DNA of 64,000 nucleotides from Stenotrophomonas maltophilia (GCF_900186865.1 NZ_LT906480.1:1-64000); one strand, 5' to 3'; shown: positions 19,969 to 29,910, counted from the first letter of the stretch. Numbers and translations: made by a program. The notes: generated by a model not told the origin, from the sequence alone.

Positions 19969-20985
19969 TCAGCCCTGTGCGTTGTCGTGTGCGTGGTGGT
20001 AGCGCACGGCTTCGGCCACTTCCTCGCGCGAACCCAGGAACACCGGCACGCGCTGGTGCAGCTGGTCGGGCTGGATGTCGAGGATGCGCTCGCGGCCGGT
20101 CCAGGCGGCGCCGCCGGCCTGTTCGACCAGCAGGCCCATCGGGTTGGCCTCGTACATCAGGCGCAGCTTGCCGGCCTTGGACGGATCCTTCTTGTCCCAC
20201 GGGTAGATGAAGATGCCGCCGCGGGTCAGGATGCGGTGCACGTCGGCGACCATGCTGGCGATCCAGCGCATGTTGAAGTTCTTGCCGCGCGTGCCCTCCT
20301 TGCCCGCCAGCAGATCACCGACATAGGCCTGCATCGGTGCTTCCCAGTGGCGCTGGTTGGACATGTTGATCGCGAACTCCTGGGTCGCCGGCGGAATCTG
20401 CATGTTCTCGGTGGTCAGCACGAACTCGCCCTTCTCACGGTCCAGGGTGAAGGCGTGGGTGCCATGGCCGACGGTCAGCACCAGCTGGGTGCTGGGCCCG
20501 TAGATGCAGTAGCCGGCGGCGATCTGCTTGCTGCCCGGCTGCAGGAAGGCGTCGTCGCCCGGCAGTTCGACATTGGTCGGGCAGCGCAGCACCGAGAAGA
20601 TGGTGCCGACGGAGACGTTGACGTCGATGTTGGAGCTGCCGTCGAGGGGATCGAACAGCAGCAGGAAATCACCGCGCGGGTAGATGTCCGGCACCGGCTG
20701 GCTGTGGTCCATTTCCTCCGAGGCGCACGCGGCGAGGTGGCCACCCCAGGCGTTCGCTTCAAGCAGGATCTCGTTGCTGATGACGTCCAGCTTCTTCTGC
20801 GCCTCGCCCTGCACGTTACCGGTACCGGCATCGCCCAGCACGCCACCGAGGGCGCCCTTGCTGACGGCGATGGAGATGCTGGTGCAGGCGCGGGCGACGA
20901 CCGCGATCAGCTGGCGCAGGTCGGCGTTGATGCGGCCGGCGTGCTGTTCCTGGATCAGGAAGCGGGTCAACGAAGTACGGGACAT
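19969..20985 (-). CDS. fbp: Fructose-1,6-bisphosphatase class 1
   Basis: The gluconeogenic enzyme that hydrolyses fructose 1,6-bisphosphate to fructose 6-phosphate. At 338 aa it matches class I enzymes. The metal-binding block [20 protein letters not shown] and the upstream acidic residues in ACASEEMD are clear, as are [13 protein letters not shown] and [11 protein letters not shown] of the sugar-phosphate site. It is on the minus strand, 342 bp downstream of the aminotransferase on the same strand, separated from it by a terminator and a long inverted repeat. Confidence 0.97.
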   Translation of the reverse strand: MSRTSLTRFLIQEQHAGRINADLRQLIAVVARACTSISIAVSKGALGGVLGDAGTGNVQGEAQKKLDVISNEILLEANAWGGHLAACASEEMDHSQPVPDIYPRGDFLLLFDPLDGSSNIDVNVSVGTIFSVLRCPTNVELPGDDAFLQPGSKQIAAGYCIYGPSTQLVLTVGHGTHAFTLDREKGEFVLTTENMQIPPATQEFAINMSNQRHWEAPMQAYVGDLLAGKEGTRGKNFNMRWIASMVADVHRILTRGGIFIYPWDKKDPSKAGKLRLMYEANPMGLLVEQAGGAAWTGRERILDIQPDQLHQRVPVFLGSREEVAEAVRYHHAHDNAQG

Positions 20986-21110
20986 GAGCGGGCAGGTCTC
21001 GGCAGCGGGAAAACGCCTATTGTCGCCCGTCCGGCCAGCGCGTGCGTGAGCGCGGGGAGTCGTAATCGTTTCCAGATGCGTTGCGCTCGTGGCGCCCTCT
21101 CTTCATGTAG

Positions 21111-21222
21111 GCGCAGCGAGAGGGGCACCGTGGCCAGGACACGCCGTAAACCCATCCCTGGGGGCTCGATCGGCGCATCCATGCGCCTCACGGTCCTGGC
21201 CACGGTGCCCCTCTCACTGCGC
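21111..21222. repeat. Long inverted repeat with conserved core, copy 1
   Basis: Arms at 21111-21140 and 21193-21222 pair at 29 of 30 positions. Between them lie a core (GGACACGCCGTAAACCC, then TGGGGGCTCG) and an inner hairpin GGCGCA-TCCA-TGCGCC at 21172-21187. A second copy at 63311-63414 has the same core and loop but different arms. I do not know a name for this family. Confidence 0.8.
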
Positions 21223-21275
21223 TTCCTGGTTCGCCGCGAGCGCGGTGGGAATGGCAAAGACAAGAGCAAGAGCAA

Positions 21276-21307
21276 AAAACAAAGGCGCCTTTCGGCGCCT
21301 TTGTTTT
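21276..21307 (-). terminator. Intrinsic terminator after the aminotransferase gene
   Basis: Near-perfect stem AACAAAGGCGCC / GGCGCCTTTGTT (21278-21289 and 21294-21305) with loop TTTC, flanked by A on the left and T on the right, so it can act on both strands. It lies 20 bp past the minus-strand stop codon at 21328. Confidence 0.9.
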
Positions 21308-21327
21308 CAAGCGTGTGCCGCGTTGCT

Positions 21328-22530
21328 TCAGCCCTTGGCGACGGTGGCCACGGCCTTGGCGACGTACTCCAGGTTGTTCTGGTTCAGCGCGGCCACGCAG
21401 ATGCGGCCGGTGCCGACGGCGTAGATGCCGAACTCGTTGCGCAGGCGCTCGACCTGCTCGCGGCTCAGGCCGGAGTAGGAGAACATGCCGGCCTGTTCGT
21501 TGATGAAACCGAACTGCGGCGCGCCGGCAGCGGCCAGCTTCTCGACCAGGCCCTGGCGCAGGGCGTGGATGCGCTCGCGCATCTCGGTCAGCTCCTGCTC
21601 CCACATCGCACGCAGTTCCGGGTTGGTCAGCACGCCGGCCACCAGCGCGGCACCGTGGGTGGACGGGCTGGAGTAGATGGTGCGGATCACGCGCTTGACC
21701 TGCGACTGCACCGCCTTGGCGTCAGCGGCGGTCGGTGCCACCATCGACAGCGCACCCACGCGCTCGCCGTACAGCGAGAACGACTTGGAGTACGAGTTGG
21801 CGACGATGAAGCTGTCGATGCCGGCTTCGGCGATGATGCGCACGGCGGCGCCGTCCTGCTCGATGCCCTTGTCGAAGCCCTGGTAGGCCATGTCGATGAA
21901 GGGGAACAGCTGCTTGTCCTTCAGCAGCTGCGCGACCTGCTTCCACTGGGTGACCGTGAGGTCGGCACCGGTGGGGTTGTGGCAGCAGGCATGCAGCAGC
22001 ACCACGGTGCCGGCGTCCAGCTTGCCCAGGTCGGCCAGCATGCCGTTGAAATCGACGCCATGGGTTGCCGGGTCGAAGTAGGTGTAATCCAGCACGTCGA
22101 AACCGGCGGCGCTGAACACCGCACGGTGGTTTTCCCAGCTCGGGTTGCTCAGCGCAACGGTGGCGTGCGGCAGCAGCTTCTTCAGCACGTCGGCGCCGAC
22201 GCGCAGCGCACCGCTGCCGCCGACGGTCTGTGCGGTAGTGACGCGGCCGGCGGCCAGCAGCGGCGAATCCTTGCCGAACACCAACTCGCGCGTGGCCTGC
22301 GTGTACGCCGGCAGGCCATCGATCGGCAGGTAGCCGCGCGGTTTGGCCTCGGCGGCGAGCTGCTGCTCGATCTGCTTGACGGCGCGCAGCAGCGGAATGC
22401 GGCCGCTCTCGTCGTAGTAGATGCCCACACCCAGGTTGACCTTGGTCGGGCGGCTGTCGGCGTTGTACGCCTCGGTCAGGCCCAGGATCGGGTCGCCTGG
22501 GACCAGTTCCACGTTTGCAAAGAAGGACAC
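21328..22530 (-). CDS. tyrB: Aromatic/aspartate aminotransferase
   Basis: A class I PLP-dependent aminotransferase of 400 aa that transaminates aspartate or aromatic amino acids. The PLP lysine is in NSYSKSFSLYGERVG, and the cofactor-binding blocks LSNPSWENH and LLHACCHNPTGADLT are intact. The GTG at 22530 (read VSFFANVELVPGDPILGL) was chosen because the family N-terminus begins there; a longer ATG-initiated frame from 22617 adds 29 residues without family similarity. The symbol is given from overall resemblance; AspC-type specificity is not excluded. Confidence 0.9.
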   Translation of the reverse strand: MSFFANVELVPGDPILGLTEAYNADSRPTKVNLGVGIYYDESGRIPLLRAVKQIEQQLAAEAKPRGYLPIDGLPAYTQATRELVFGKDSPLLAAGRVTTAQTVGGSGALRVGADVLKKLLPHATVALSNPSWENHRAVFSAAGFDVLDYTYFDPATHGVDFNGMLADLGKLDAGTVVLLHACCHNPTGADLTVTQWKQVAQLLKDKQLFPFIDMAYQGFDKGIEQDGAAVRIIAEAGIDSFIVANSYSKSFSLYGERVGALSMVAPTAADAKAVQSQVKRVIRTIYSSPSTHGAALVAGVLTNPELRAMWEQELTEMRERIHALRQGLVEKLAAAGAPQFGFINEQAGMFSYSGLSREQVERLRNEFGIYAVGTGRICVAALNQNNLEYVAKAVATVAKG

Positions 22531-22701
22531 GGCGGTACTCGTTCGGTAGACGGAAAGGGGGAGGAAGTGCGCTACGCGGTCCGCGGCTTTTCGGCCGGAA
22601 ACAGCCCATCGTAACAAAGCCTGCCGGGGCTGGCCGCCGCCATCGTCATCCGCGGCCCCGTACCATGGCGTGTGTTGCCGCCCGATCCATCAACCTGAAT
22701 C

Positions 22702-24795
22702 ATGAATCCCGCCGCACGACGCCGTTGCCTGCCGCTGTCCGCCCTGCTGCTGTCGCCCTGGGCGGCAGTGGCCGAGCCTGAGCCCACCGCCCTGCCTGCG
22801 GTGCAGGTACAGGCCGCCCGGGTGCCGGGCATCGATCCGTTCGCGCTGCCGGCCAGCCAGGACACGGTCTGGATCGACGCCAGCCGCGCGGGCACCGGCG
22901 CGCAGCTGTCTGAGGCCTTGGCCGGGGTCCCCGGACTGCTGGCGCGTGACCGGCAGAACTTCGCCCAGGACACGCAGCTGTCGATCCGTGGCTTCGGCGC
23001 GCGCTCGACCTTCGGGGTGCGCGGGGTGCGGGTGTTGATCGACGGCGTGCCGGCGACCATGCCTGACGGCCAGGGTCAGCTGTCGCATGCCAGCCTGTTG
23101 GGCGCCGAGCGCATCGAGGTGCTGCGCGGGCCGTTCTCGGCGTTGTACGGCAATTCCTCCGGCGGCGTGCTGCAGGTCTGGAGCGCGCAGGGCCAGGCCG
23201 GCGACCCGTGGCGGTTGCGCGTGAATGCCGGCGCCGACAACACGCTCAGTGTCGGTGCGCAGCTGAAGGGTGCCGGTCAAGTGCTGGACTACAGCATCGC
23301 CGCCAATCACTTCCGCGCCGATGGCTGGCGGGACCATAGCCGCGCGCGCCGTGAATCGCTCAACGCACGCATCGGTGGAGAGCTGGGCGGTGGGCGGCTG
23401 GAGCTGCTGCTCAATGCGCTTGACGCCCCCGATGCGCAGGATCCGCTGGGCCTGACCCGTGCCCAGGTGGCGGCTGATCCGCGCCAGGCCACGGCAGTCG
23501 CGCACCAGTACAACACCCGCAAAACCGTGCGCCAGCAGCAGGCCGGCCTGCGCTGGACCCGTGAAACGGGAGCGCAGCGCTGGCAATTGATGGGCTATGC
23601 CGGCCAGCGCGCGGTACGCCAGTACCTGCCGATTCCGCCGGCACCCCAGACCAACAGCCCGCTGCATGCCGGCGGCGTGATCGATCTGCAGGGCGGCTAT
23701 GGCGGGCTGGACGCGCGCTGGGGCTGGCACGGTGATCTGGCCGGGCGACCGCTGGACCTGGTAGCCGGGCTCAGCGCCGACCGCCAGCGCCAGCACCGCA
23801 CCGGCTTCGAGAACTTCATCGGCAGCGCCCTGGGCGTGCGTGGGCGGCTGCGTCGTGACCAGATCGACGTCGTGCAGAACGTGGATCAGTTCGCCCAGGC
23901 CTGGTGGCAGTGGAGCCCGCGCTGGTCGCTGCTGGCCGGGCTGCGCCACAGCGCCGTGCGATTCGAATCGAATGACCGCTACATCGTCGGCGCCAACCCC
24001 GACGACAGTGGCCACCGCCGCTACCAGGCGATCACGCCTGTGGCAGGCGTCAGCTTCGAGGCCAGCCCGCAGTGGCGGCTGCACGCGGCGGTGGGACGTG
24101 GTTTCGAGACCCCCACCTTCAACGAACTGGGCTATCGCGCCGACGGCCAAGCCGGGCTGGCACTGGATCTGGCCGCCGCGCGCAGCCGCTCCATCGAGGT
24201 TGGCAGCAAGTGGCACGCACAGGATGGCAACCAACTCGATATCAGCCTGTTCCGTGCAGATACCGACGGCGAGCTGGCCGTTGCCAGCAATATCGGCGGA
24301 CGCAGCACCTACCGCAACATTGGCCGCACCCGCCGCCAGGGGCTGGAGCTGCAGTACCGACAGCCGCTGGCCGAGCACCTGGAACTGCAGCTGGCGTGGA
24401 CCTGGCTGCAGGCGCAGGTGCGCTCGCCGTACCTGACCTCGAACACCCTGGTCGCTGCAGGCAGCCGTCTGCCCGGCGTGCCGCGCCAGCAGGCCTTCGC
24501 CCGGCTGCAGTGGAGCCCTGCCGATTGGCAGTGGGCGCTGGAGGCAATGGCCAGCAGCGATACCGTGGTCAATGACGTGGCCACCGAGCGCGCGCCGGGC
24601 TACGCCCTGCTGCACCTGGAAGCCGGCCGTCGATGGACGCTGCCGGGCGGCGAGCTGCGCGCCTTCGCCAGGCTGGAGAACGTGCTGGACCAGGCCTACA
24701 TCGGCTCGGTGATCGTCAATGACGGCAATGGTCGCTTCTACGAGCCGGGACCGGGACGGCGAGCCAACGTCGGCCTGCAATGGTCGTGGCGTTGA
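22702..24795 (+). CDS. TonB-dependent outer-membrane receptor
   Basis: A 697 aa receptor with a signal peptide (to about AEPEP), a plug domain (LSIRGFGARSTFGVRGVRVL, ERIEVLRGPFSALYGNSSGG) and a 22-stranded barrel with many aromatic-polar alternations. It ends in an aromatic-rich terminal strand (NVGLQWSWR) typical of Bam-assembled proteins. The plug resembles ferric-siderophore receptors. It is divergent from the aminotransferase and depends on the TonB/ExbBD proteins encoded at 10.6-13 kb. The ligand cannot be told; no regulator or siderophore gene adjoins it. Confidence 0.9.
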   Translation: MNPAARRRCLPLSALLLSPWAAVAEPEPTALPAVQVQAARVPGIDPFALPASQDTVWIDASRAGTGAQLSEALAGVPGLLARDRQNFAQDTQLSIRGFGARSTFGVRGVRVLIDGVPATMPDGQGQLSHASLLGAERIEVLRGPFSALYGNSSGGVLQVWSAQGQAGDPWRLRVNAGADNTLSVGAQLKGAGQVLDYSIAANHFRADGWRDHSRARRESLNARIGGELGGGRLELLLNALDAPDAQDPLGLTRAQVAADPRQATAVAHQYNTRKTVRQQQAGLRWTRETGAQRWQLMGYAGQRAVRQYLPIPPAPQTNSPLHAGGVIDLQGGYGGLDARWGWHGDLAGRPLDLVAGLSADRQRQHRTGFENFIGSALGVRGRLRRDQIDVVQNVDQFAQAWWQWSPRWSLLAGLRHSAVRFESNDRYIVGANPDDSGHRRYQAITPVAGVSFEASPQWRLHAAVGRGFETPTFNELGYRADGQAGLALDLAAARSRSIEVGSKWHAQDGNQLDISLFRADTDGELAVASNIGGRSTYRNIGRTRRQGLELQYRQPLAEHLELQLAWTWLQAQVRSPYLTSNTLVAAGSRLPGVPRQQAFARLQWSPADWQWALEAMASSDTVVNDVATERAPGYALLHLEAGRRWTLPGGELRAFARLENVLDQAYIGSVIVNDGNGRFYEPGPGRRANVGLQWSWR

Positions 24796-24799
24796 GTTG

Positions 24800-24822
24800 G
24801 TAGTGCCGGCCGCTGGCCGGCA
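24800..24822 (+). repeat. SMAG (GTAG-type REP) element
   Basis: Exact GTAGTGCC-start repeat, the first of an inverted pair just after the receptor gene. Confidence 0.92.
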
Positions 24823-24849
24823 TCGCTTTGTGTAGGGCAGCCCAGACGT

Positions 24850-24872
24850 TGCCGGCCAGCGGCCGGCACTAC
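24850..24872 (-). repeat. SMAG (GTAG-type REP) element
   Basis: Reverse-orientation copy; forms a potential large hairpin with the copy at 24800. A truncated half copy (CTGGCCGGCATCGC) follows near 24890. Confidence 0.92.
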
Positions 24873-24925
24873 CCCGTAAATCGGGGGCCCTGGCCGGCAT
24901 CGCGCCGTGCAGGGCGTCAGGGGGT

Positions 24926-24948
24926 TGCCGGCCAGCGGCCGGCACTAC
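24926..24948 (-). repeat. SMAG (GTAG-type REP) element
   Basis: Third full copy of the cluster, ending four bases before the stop codon of the adjacent minus-strand gene. Confidence 0.92.
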
Positions 24949-24951
24949 CGG

Positions 24952-25320
<369 letters not shown>

Positions 25321-25437
25321 CTACACCGCTCCGCAGGTAAAGCCGTTGCGAACCTGGCGTCATGAACATCTCGCTCACCCCCCGGTAACGGCACCGCGCG
25401 TATTCCTGCCCACCCGCCCCCGCTGCAGGAGCCGGCC

Positions 25438-25836
25438 ATGCCCCGTCTTGAACGACCCGCACCGTCCGTGTTCAACGCCCTGCTCGATCCGCTCGGCCAG
25501 CGCAGCGCGCAGCGCCGTACGCGTCGCCATGAAGACCCCCAGGCGGTGGCGCAGGACTACCTGCAGTACATGCTCAGCGACTACGAGGAGCGCCGCGGGC
25601 AGAGCCACCGGAACTGGCGCGACCTGTGCCCGGTGTATGCCTTCGCGTTGACCACGCATGCTGCGGATTGGCCACGCGGTGATGCCGCCGATACCTGCGA
25701 GGAACTGGCCGAGCACTGGGAACAGATGCGCGGGCAGTCACGGTTGGGCTGGTCGCAGGCGCGGCCGGTGGTGGAGGACGCCTGGCGCGCGCTGGACCAT
25801 ATTCCGGCGGCGGCGGTGAGGCCGTTGCTGCAGTAG
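25438..25836 (+). CDS. Conserved hypothetical protein
   Basis: A 132 aa soluble protein, predicted mostly helical, with a basic N-terminal section (GQRSAQRRTRRHEDPQ) and aromatic-rich middle (YLQYMLSDYEERRGQSHRNW). Not recognised. The stop codon TAG (25834-25836) is part of the SMAG element that begins at 25833, so the repeat insertion has set or coincides with the end of this gene. Confidence 0.6.
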   Translation: MPRLERPAPSVFNALLDPLGQRSAQRRTRRHEDPQAVAQDYLQYMLSDYEERRGQSHRNWRDLCPVYAFALTTHAADWPRGDAADTCEELAEHWEQMRGQSRLGWSQARPVVEDAWRALDHIPAAAVRPLLQ

Positions 25837-25855
25837 TGCCGGCCGCTGGCCGGCA
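25833..25855 (+). repeat. SMAG (GTAG-type REP) element
   Basis: Exact copy whose TAG is the stop codon of the upstream gene; the first of an inverted pair. Confidence 0.92.
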
Positions 25856-25883
25856 ACCCCAGGAAACTTCAGGCCGCGAGCTC

Positions 25884-25906
25884 TGCCGGCCAGCGGCCGG
25901 CACTAC
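25884..25906 (-). repeat. SMAG (GTAG-type REP) element
   Basis: Reverse copy paired with the one at 25833, in the 164-bp gap before ku. Confidence 0.92.
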
Positions 25907-26000
25907 CGCATCTGCGTAGAACCCACGTGCACGGTATCGACACGGGTGGTTTACACCGCCCATCCGAAGCTGGATGCCCTGCCCCGCCAAAGGTACGCCC

Positions 26001-26921
26001 ATGGCCCGCCCGATCTGGACCGGCACGCTGTCGTTTGGCCTGCTCAACGTGCCGGTGTCGCTGATGTCCGGCGAACGCAAGGTCGACCTGCAGTTCCGCA
26101 TGCTCGATTCCCGCGACCGCAAGCCGATCCGTTTCGAACGGGTCAACGCCGACACTGGCGAGGAAGTGCCCTGGAAGGACATCGTCAAAGCCTATGAGTA
26201 CGACAAGGGCAGTTATGTCGTGCTGGAGGAAGGTGATATCCGCTCGGCTGCGCCGGAAAGCCACGAAGCGGTTGAGGTGGAATCATTCGTGGATGCGGCG
26301 CAGATCGACCCGCGCTATTACGAGAAACCGTATCTGCTGGTGCCCGGCAAGAAGGCCGAGAAGGGCTATGTGCTGCTGCGCGAAACGTTGCGCAGCACCG
26401 GCAAGGTGGGCATCGCGCGGGTGGTGGTGCGTACGCGCGAATACCTGTGTGCGGTGATGCCGCATGAGGACGCACTGGTGTTGATGATCCTGCGCTATCC
26501 GCAGGAACTGGTGGATCCCGAGGACTACAAGCTGCCCACCGGCAAGCTGTCCGACTATCGCATCACCAGCAAGGAAACGGCGATGGCCGAGCAGTTGATC
26601 GAGTCGATGGCCGGCGACTGGGATCCGTCGCAGTACCACGATGAATTCCGCGAGCGCCTGCAGCAGGTGTTGAACAAGCGCATCAAGTCCAAGGGCGGCA
26701 CCACGCGGGTGGACGATGAGCCGGCACCGCGCGAGGACGCCAGTACCAATGTGGTCGACTTCATGGCGCTGCTGCAGAAGAGCCTGGATGCGAACAAGCG
26801 AACGCCAGCGAAGAAGGCCGCAACGCGCAAAGCAGCCGCCAAGTCGCCAGTGAAGAAGGCCGCAAAGAAGACAACGAAGAAGGCTGCAAAGAAGACCGCA
26901 CCCCGACGCAAGGCGGGGTGA
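26001..26921 (+). CDS. ku: Ku protein of non-homologous end joining
   Basis: Homodimeric Ku binds double-strand DNA ends and recruits LigD. The 306 aa product starts MARPIWTGTLSFGLLNVPVSL, the canonical Ku opening, and carries the core domain to about residue 255. The tail is extremely Lys/Ala-rich (AKKAATRKAAAKSPVKKAAK), like the extended DNA-binding tails of other bacterial Ku proteins. The ATG at 26001 has AAAGG upstream; an in-frame ATG at 25974 adds nine unconserved residues. ligD follows after 3 bp. Confidence 0.96.
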   Translation: MARPIWTGTLSFGLLNVPVSLMSGERKVDLQFRMLDSRDRKPIRFERVNADTGEEVPWKDIVKAYEYDKGSYVVLEEGDIRSAAPESHEAVEVESFVDAAQIDPRYYEKPYLLVPGKKAEKGYVLLRETLRSTGKVGIARVVVRTREYLCAVMPHEDALVLMILRYPQELVDPEDYKLPTGKLSDYRITSKETAMAEQLIESMAGDWDPSQYHDEFRERLQQVLNKRIKSKGGTTRVDDEPAPREDASTNVVDFMALLQKSLDANKRTPAKKAATRKAAAKSPVKKAAKKTTKKAAKKTAPRRKAG

Positions 26922-26924
26922 GCC

Positions 26925-29411
26925 ATGTCGTTGCACCAGTATCGGCGCAAACGCCGGCTTGGCGGTGGCGCCGGGCAGACAACGGAGCCCGACGACACGC
27001 CCGCACCGGGCGACCCGAAGCGGCGGCCGACCTTTGTCATCCAGCTGCACCATGCCAGCTCGCGTCACTATGACTTCCGCCTGGAAATGGACGGCGTACT
27101 GAAGAGCTGGGCGGTGCCCAAGGGGCCTTCCCTGCGCGTCGGTGAAAAGCGGCTGGCCGTGGAAGTGGAAGACCATCCGCTCTCCTACGCCGGTTTCGAG
27201 GGAGACATTCCTGAAGGCCACTATGGTGCGGGCCACGTGGGAGTCTTCGATCACGGCACCTGGGCCTGTGAAGGCGATCCACTGCAGGCACTGGCGGCGG
27301 GCAGGATCGACTTCGTGCTGCATGGACAACGCCTGGCCGGTGGCTGGAAGCTGGTGCAGACCGCGATGAAAGGACGCCAGGTGCAGTGGCTGTTGATCAA
27401 GCGCGGTGACGGGGAAGCGCGCGACGCGGAGGCGGATGACCTGCTGACGGCACCGATGCCGAAACGAACACCTGCGGCGAAGAAGCGTTCCGCGGACAAG
27501 ACGGCGCGAGCTGCACCCGTCGCACGCACGGCCACACGCAAGGCCGATGTGCGCTGGCATGCACGCGCGCTGCAACTGCACGGCGCACGTGACGCACCCT
27601 ACCCGCATGCATTCAAACCGCAGTTGACCGATCATCGCGACAGTGCGCCGGACGGCGACCGCTGGCTTCACGAGATCAAGTGGGATGGCTATCGCCTGCT
27701 GGCGGATCTGCACAATGGCGAGGTCAAGCTGCGCTCCCGCAATGGTCTGGATTGGACCGATGATTTTCCCGAAGTGGTGCAGGCCGTGCAGGCGCTGCCG
27801 GTGCGCGATGCACGCCTGGACGGCGAACTGGTGGTGCTGGACAAGGAAGGACGCAGTGACTTCGCAGCGTTGCAGCGGGTGATCGACGGCAGTTCGAAGC
27901 AACCGCTGCGCTACATCGTGTTCGATCTTCCGGGCTTGGCTGGAGCGGATATCAGTCGTGCGCCGTTGCTGGAGCGCAAAGCACTCCTGAAAGAGCTCAT
28001 TGGGCCGGCGCCTGGCACCTTGGCCTTCAGCGAGCACGTGATCGACCATGGCCCGCAGGTGTTCGTTGCCAGTGGCAAGGCCGGATTCGAAGGCATCGTC
28101 AGCAAGCAGGTGGATGCCCCGTACGTGAATACCCGCGCGCGCAGCTGGGTGAAGGTGAAGCACGAAGACACCGACGAGTTCCTGATCGTCGGCTACACGG
28201 CACCCAAGGGTTCACGGGTGGGGTTCGGCTCGCTGCTGCTGGCGACGCCGGACAAGGGCGGCTTGCGCTATGTGGGCCGCGTTGGCACCGGTTTCGACGA
28301 CCAAAGCCTGCGCGCGCTGCTCAAGGCACTGCAGCCCTTGGCGGTGAAGACGCCCGTGCTGCAGCTGCCGGCGCATGTGCCGTTCCGCGCTGCCAGCGTA
28401 CGCTGGGTGAAGCCGGTGGCGGTTGCCGAGGTGGCCTTCCGTGGCTGGGGCAAGGAAGGCCTGCTGCGCCAGGCCAGTTTCAAGCGACTGCGCAGCGACA
28501 AGCAGAAGGAGGACCTGGGAATGAGCACCGCAGATGCCGAAACCGGAGGCGAGGTCGAGATCACTCATCCGGAGCGGGTGGTGTTTCCAAGGCAGAAACT
28601 GCGCAAGGGTGACGTGGCCGACTACTACCAGCGCATGGCGCGCTGGATCCTGCCCGAGATTGCCGGACGTCCGCTGTCACTGCTGCGCTGCCCGGACGGC
28701 GTGGGCAAGGCCTGCTTCTTCCAGAAGCACCATGGCCCCGGCCTGGGGGACGCGGTACATGCGGTACCCCTGCAGCAGAAGAGCGGCCGCGAGGATTACT
28801 TCTACGTCGACGATGCGCGGGGCCTGCTGCAGCTGGTGCAGATGAACACCCTGGAACTGCATCCGTGGGGCGCAACCGTGGCCGATCCCGAGCACCCGGA
28901 TCGTCTGGTGTTCGATCTCGACCCCGGCGAAGGGGTGAGCTGGGCACAGGTGAAGGCCGCTGCGCGCGATGTCCGTGACCGCCTGCAGGAGGTGGGCCTG
29001 CAGAGCTTCGTGCGGCTGTCCGGTGGCAAGGGCGTGCACGTGGTGGTGCCGCTGCAGCCCAAGGCCGGCTGGGACGAGGCCAAGGCGTTCTGCGAGGCGT
29101 TCGCGCAGGCAATGGCGCTGGAGCAGCCTGATCGCTACGTGGCGACGATGAGCAAGGCCAAGCGCGGCGGCGTGATCTTCATCGATTGGCTGCGCAACAC
29201 ACGCGGTGCCACCAGCGTGTGTTCGTGGTCGCTGCGCGCGCGCGATGCTGCCGGCGTGGCGGTGCCGCTGCGCTGGGAAGAACTGGCCCGGGTGAGCGCG
29301 GCCGACGCGTTTCCGATGGCCAAGGCGCTGGCGCGCGCCAAGCGGCTGAAGGGTGACCCATGGCAGGGCATCGCGCGGTTGAAGCAGAGGCTGCCGTCGC
29401 CGAAGCGGTAG
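26925..29411 (+). CDS. ligD: Multifunctional ATP-dependent DNA ligase LigD
   Basis: An end-joining ligase of 828 aa with three domains. The order is N-terminal 3'-phosphoesterase (HHASSRHYDFRLEMDGVLKS, WAVPKGPS), central ligase (nucleotidyl Lys in HEIKWDGYRLLAD near residue 251; DGELVVLD; FEGIVSKQ) and C-terminal primase-polymerase (ITHPERVVFP, FDLDPGEGV near 663, SGGKGVHVVVPL). This is the Pseudomonas-type order PE-Lig-Pol. It starts 3 bp after ku, indicating one operon. The stop TAG (29409-29411) lies inside a SMAG repeat. Confidence 0.97.
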   Translation: MSLHQYRRKRRLGGGAGQTTEPDDTPAPGDPKRRPTFVIQLHHASSRHYDFRLEMDGVLKSWAVPKGPSLRVGEKRLAVEVEDHPLSYAGFEGDIPEGHYGAGHVGVFDHGTWACEGDPLQALAAGRIDFVLHGQRLAGGWKLVQTAMKGRQVQWLLIKRGDGEARDAEADDLLTAPMPKRTPAAKKRSADKTARAAPVARTATRKADVRWHARALQLHGARDAPYPHAFKPQLTDHRDSAPDGDRWLHEIKWDGYRLLADLHNGEVKLRSRNGLDWTDDFPEVVQAVQALPVRDARLDGELVVLDKEGRSDFAALQRVIDGSSKQPLRYIVFDLPGLAGADISRAPLLERKALLKELIGPAPGTLAFSEHVIDHGPQVFVASGKAGFEGIVSKQVDAPYVNTRARSWVKVKHEDTDEFLIVGYTAPKGSRVGFGSLLLATPDKGGLRYVGRVGTGFDDQSLRALLKALQPLAVKTPVLQLPAHVPFRAASVRWVKPVAVAEVAFRGWGKEGLLRQASFKRLRSDKQKEDLGMSTADAETGGEVEITHPERVVFPRQKLRKGDVADYYQRMARWILPEIAGRPLSLLRCPDGVGKACFFQKHHGPGLGDAVHAVPLQQKSGREDYFYVDDARGLLQLVQMNTLELHPWGATVADPEHPDRLVFDLDPGEGVSWAQVKAAARDVRDRLQEVGLQSFVRLSGGKGVHVVVPLQPKAGWDEAKAFCEAFAQAMALEQPDRYVATMSKAKRGGVIFIDWLRNTRGATSVCSWSLRARDAAGVAVPLRWEELARVSAADAFPMAKALARAKRLKGDPWQGIARLKQRLPSPKR

Positions 29412-29430
29412 TGCCGGCCGCTGGCCGGCA
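29408..29430 (+). repeat. SMAG (GTAG-type REP) element
   Basis: Exact copy whose TAG is the ligD stop codon; the first of an inverted pair. Confidence 0.92.
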
Positions 29431-29449
29431 ACCTCGGCCATCCTGCAGT

Positions 29450-29472
29450 TGCCGGCCAGCGGCCGGCACTAC
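29450..29472 (-). repeat. SMAG (GTAG-type REP) element
   Basis: Reverse copy paired with 29408, between convergent ligD and the membrane protein gene. Confidence 0.92.
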
Positions 29473-29482
29473 CTGCATGCGC

Positions 29483-29875
29483 TCAGCGCAGATCGCGCGA
29501 GGGGCGGCGCCCGAACCACCAACCGACCAGCAGTTGCAACGGCAGCGATGCCAACAGCGAAATGACGAACCAGAACGGGAAGTCCGCACCCGCCGTCCAC
29601 ATCGCGTAGCCACAGCCCAGCGCGATCAGCGACCAGATCGAGAAGCCATGTGAACGCGGCCAGCACGGCGCGTAATAGGTGGCGAAGGAAATGCCGGCGA
29701 CGCCACCGAGTACGCTGAAGGCCAGGTCCCACCCCAGCTGCACGCTGTTGCTGTCCGGCGACAGGCCCAGCAACGGCGGCAGCCAGCCGGCGACGCTGCT
29801 GACCAGCGCAAGCGACAGCACGCCGCCGATCAGGGCGACGATGGACAGGAACAGGGTCTTGAGCAGGCCAGGCAT
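29483..29875 (-). CDS. Four-helix membrane protein of unknown function
   Basis: A 130 aa protein with four hydrophobic segments (LFLSIVALIGGVLSLALV, LAFSVLGGVAGISFATYY, SIWSLIALGCGYAMW and FWFVISLLASLPLQLLVG) and a short basic tail (GRRPSRDLR). Probably an inner-membrane protein. No family is recognised. SMAG repeats lie on both sides. Confidence 0.65.
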   Translation of the reverse strand: MPGLLKTLFLSIVALIGGVLSLALVSSVAGWLPPLLGLSPDSNSVQLGWDLAFSVLGGVAGISFATYYAPCWPRSHGFSIWSLIALGCGYAMWTAGADFPFWFVISLLASLPLQLLVGWWFGRRPSRDLR

Positions 29876-29910
29876 GCGCGTATTGTACGGCTGCCACAGA
29901 GTGCCCGCGT

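Noticed and set aside
22501..22530. Another parS site (AGTTCCACGTTTGC) at the aminotransferase start
   Set aside because: Only the left half of the palindrome matches; it is far from the other sites.
19987..22614. 875-codon open frame on the + strand, antisense to fbp and the aminotransferase gene
   Set aside because: It mirrors two well-supported genes in high-GC DNA and its translation is low-complexity without any family motif. Long antisense frames are expected at this composition.
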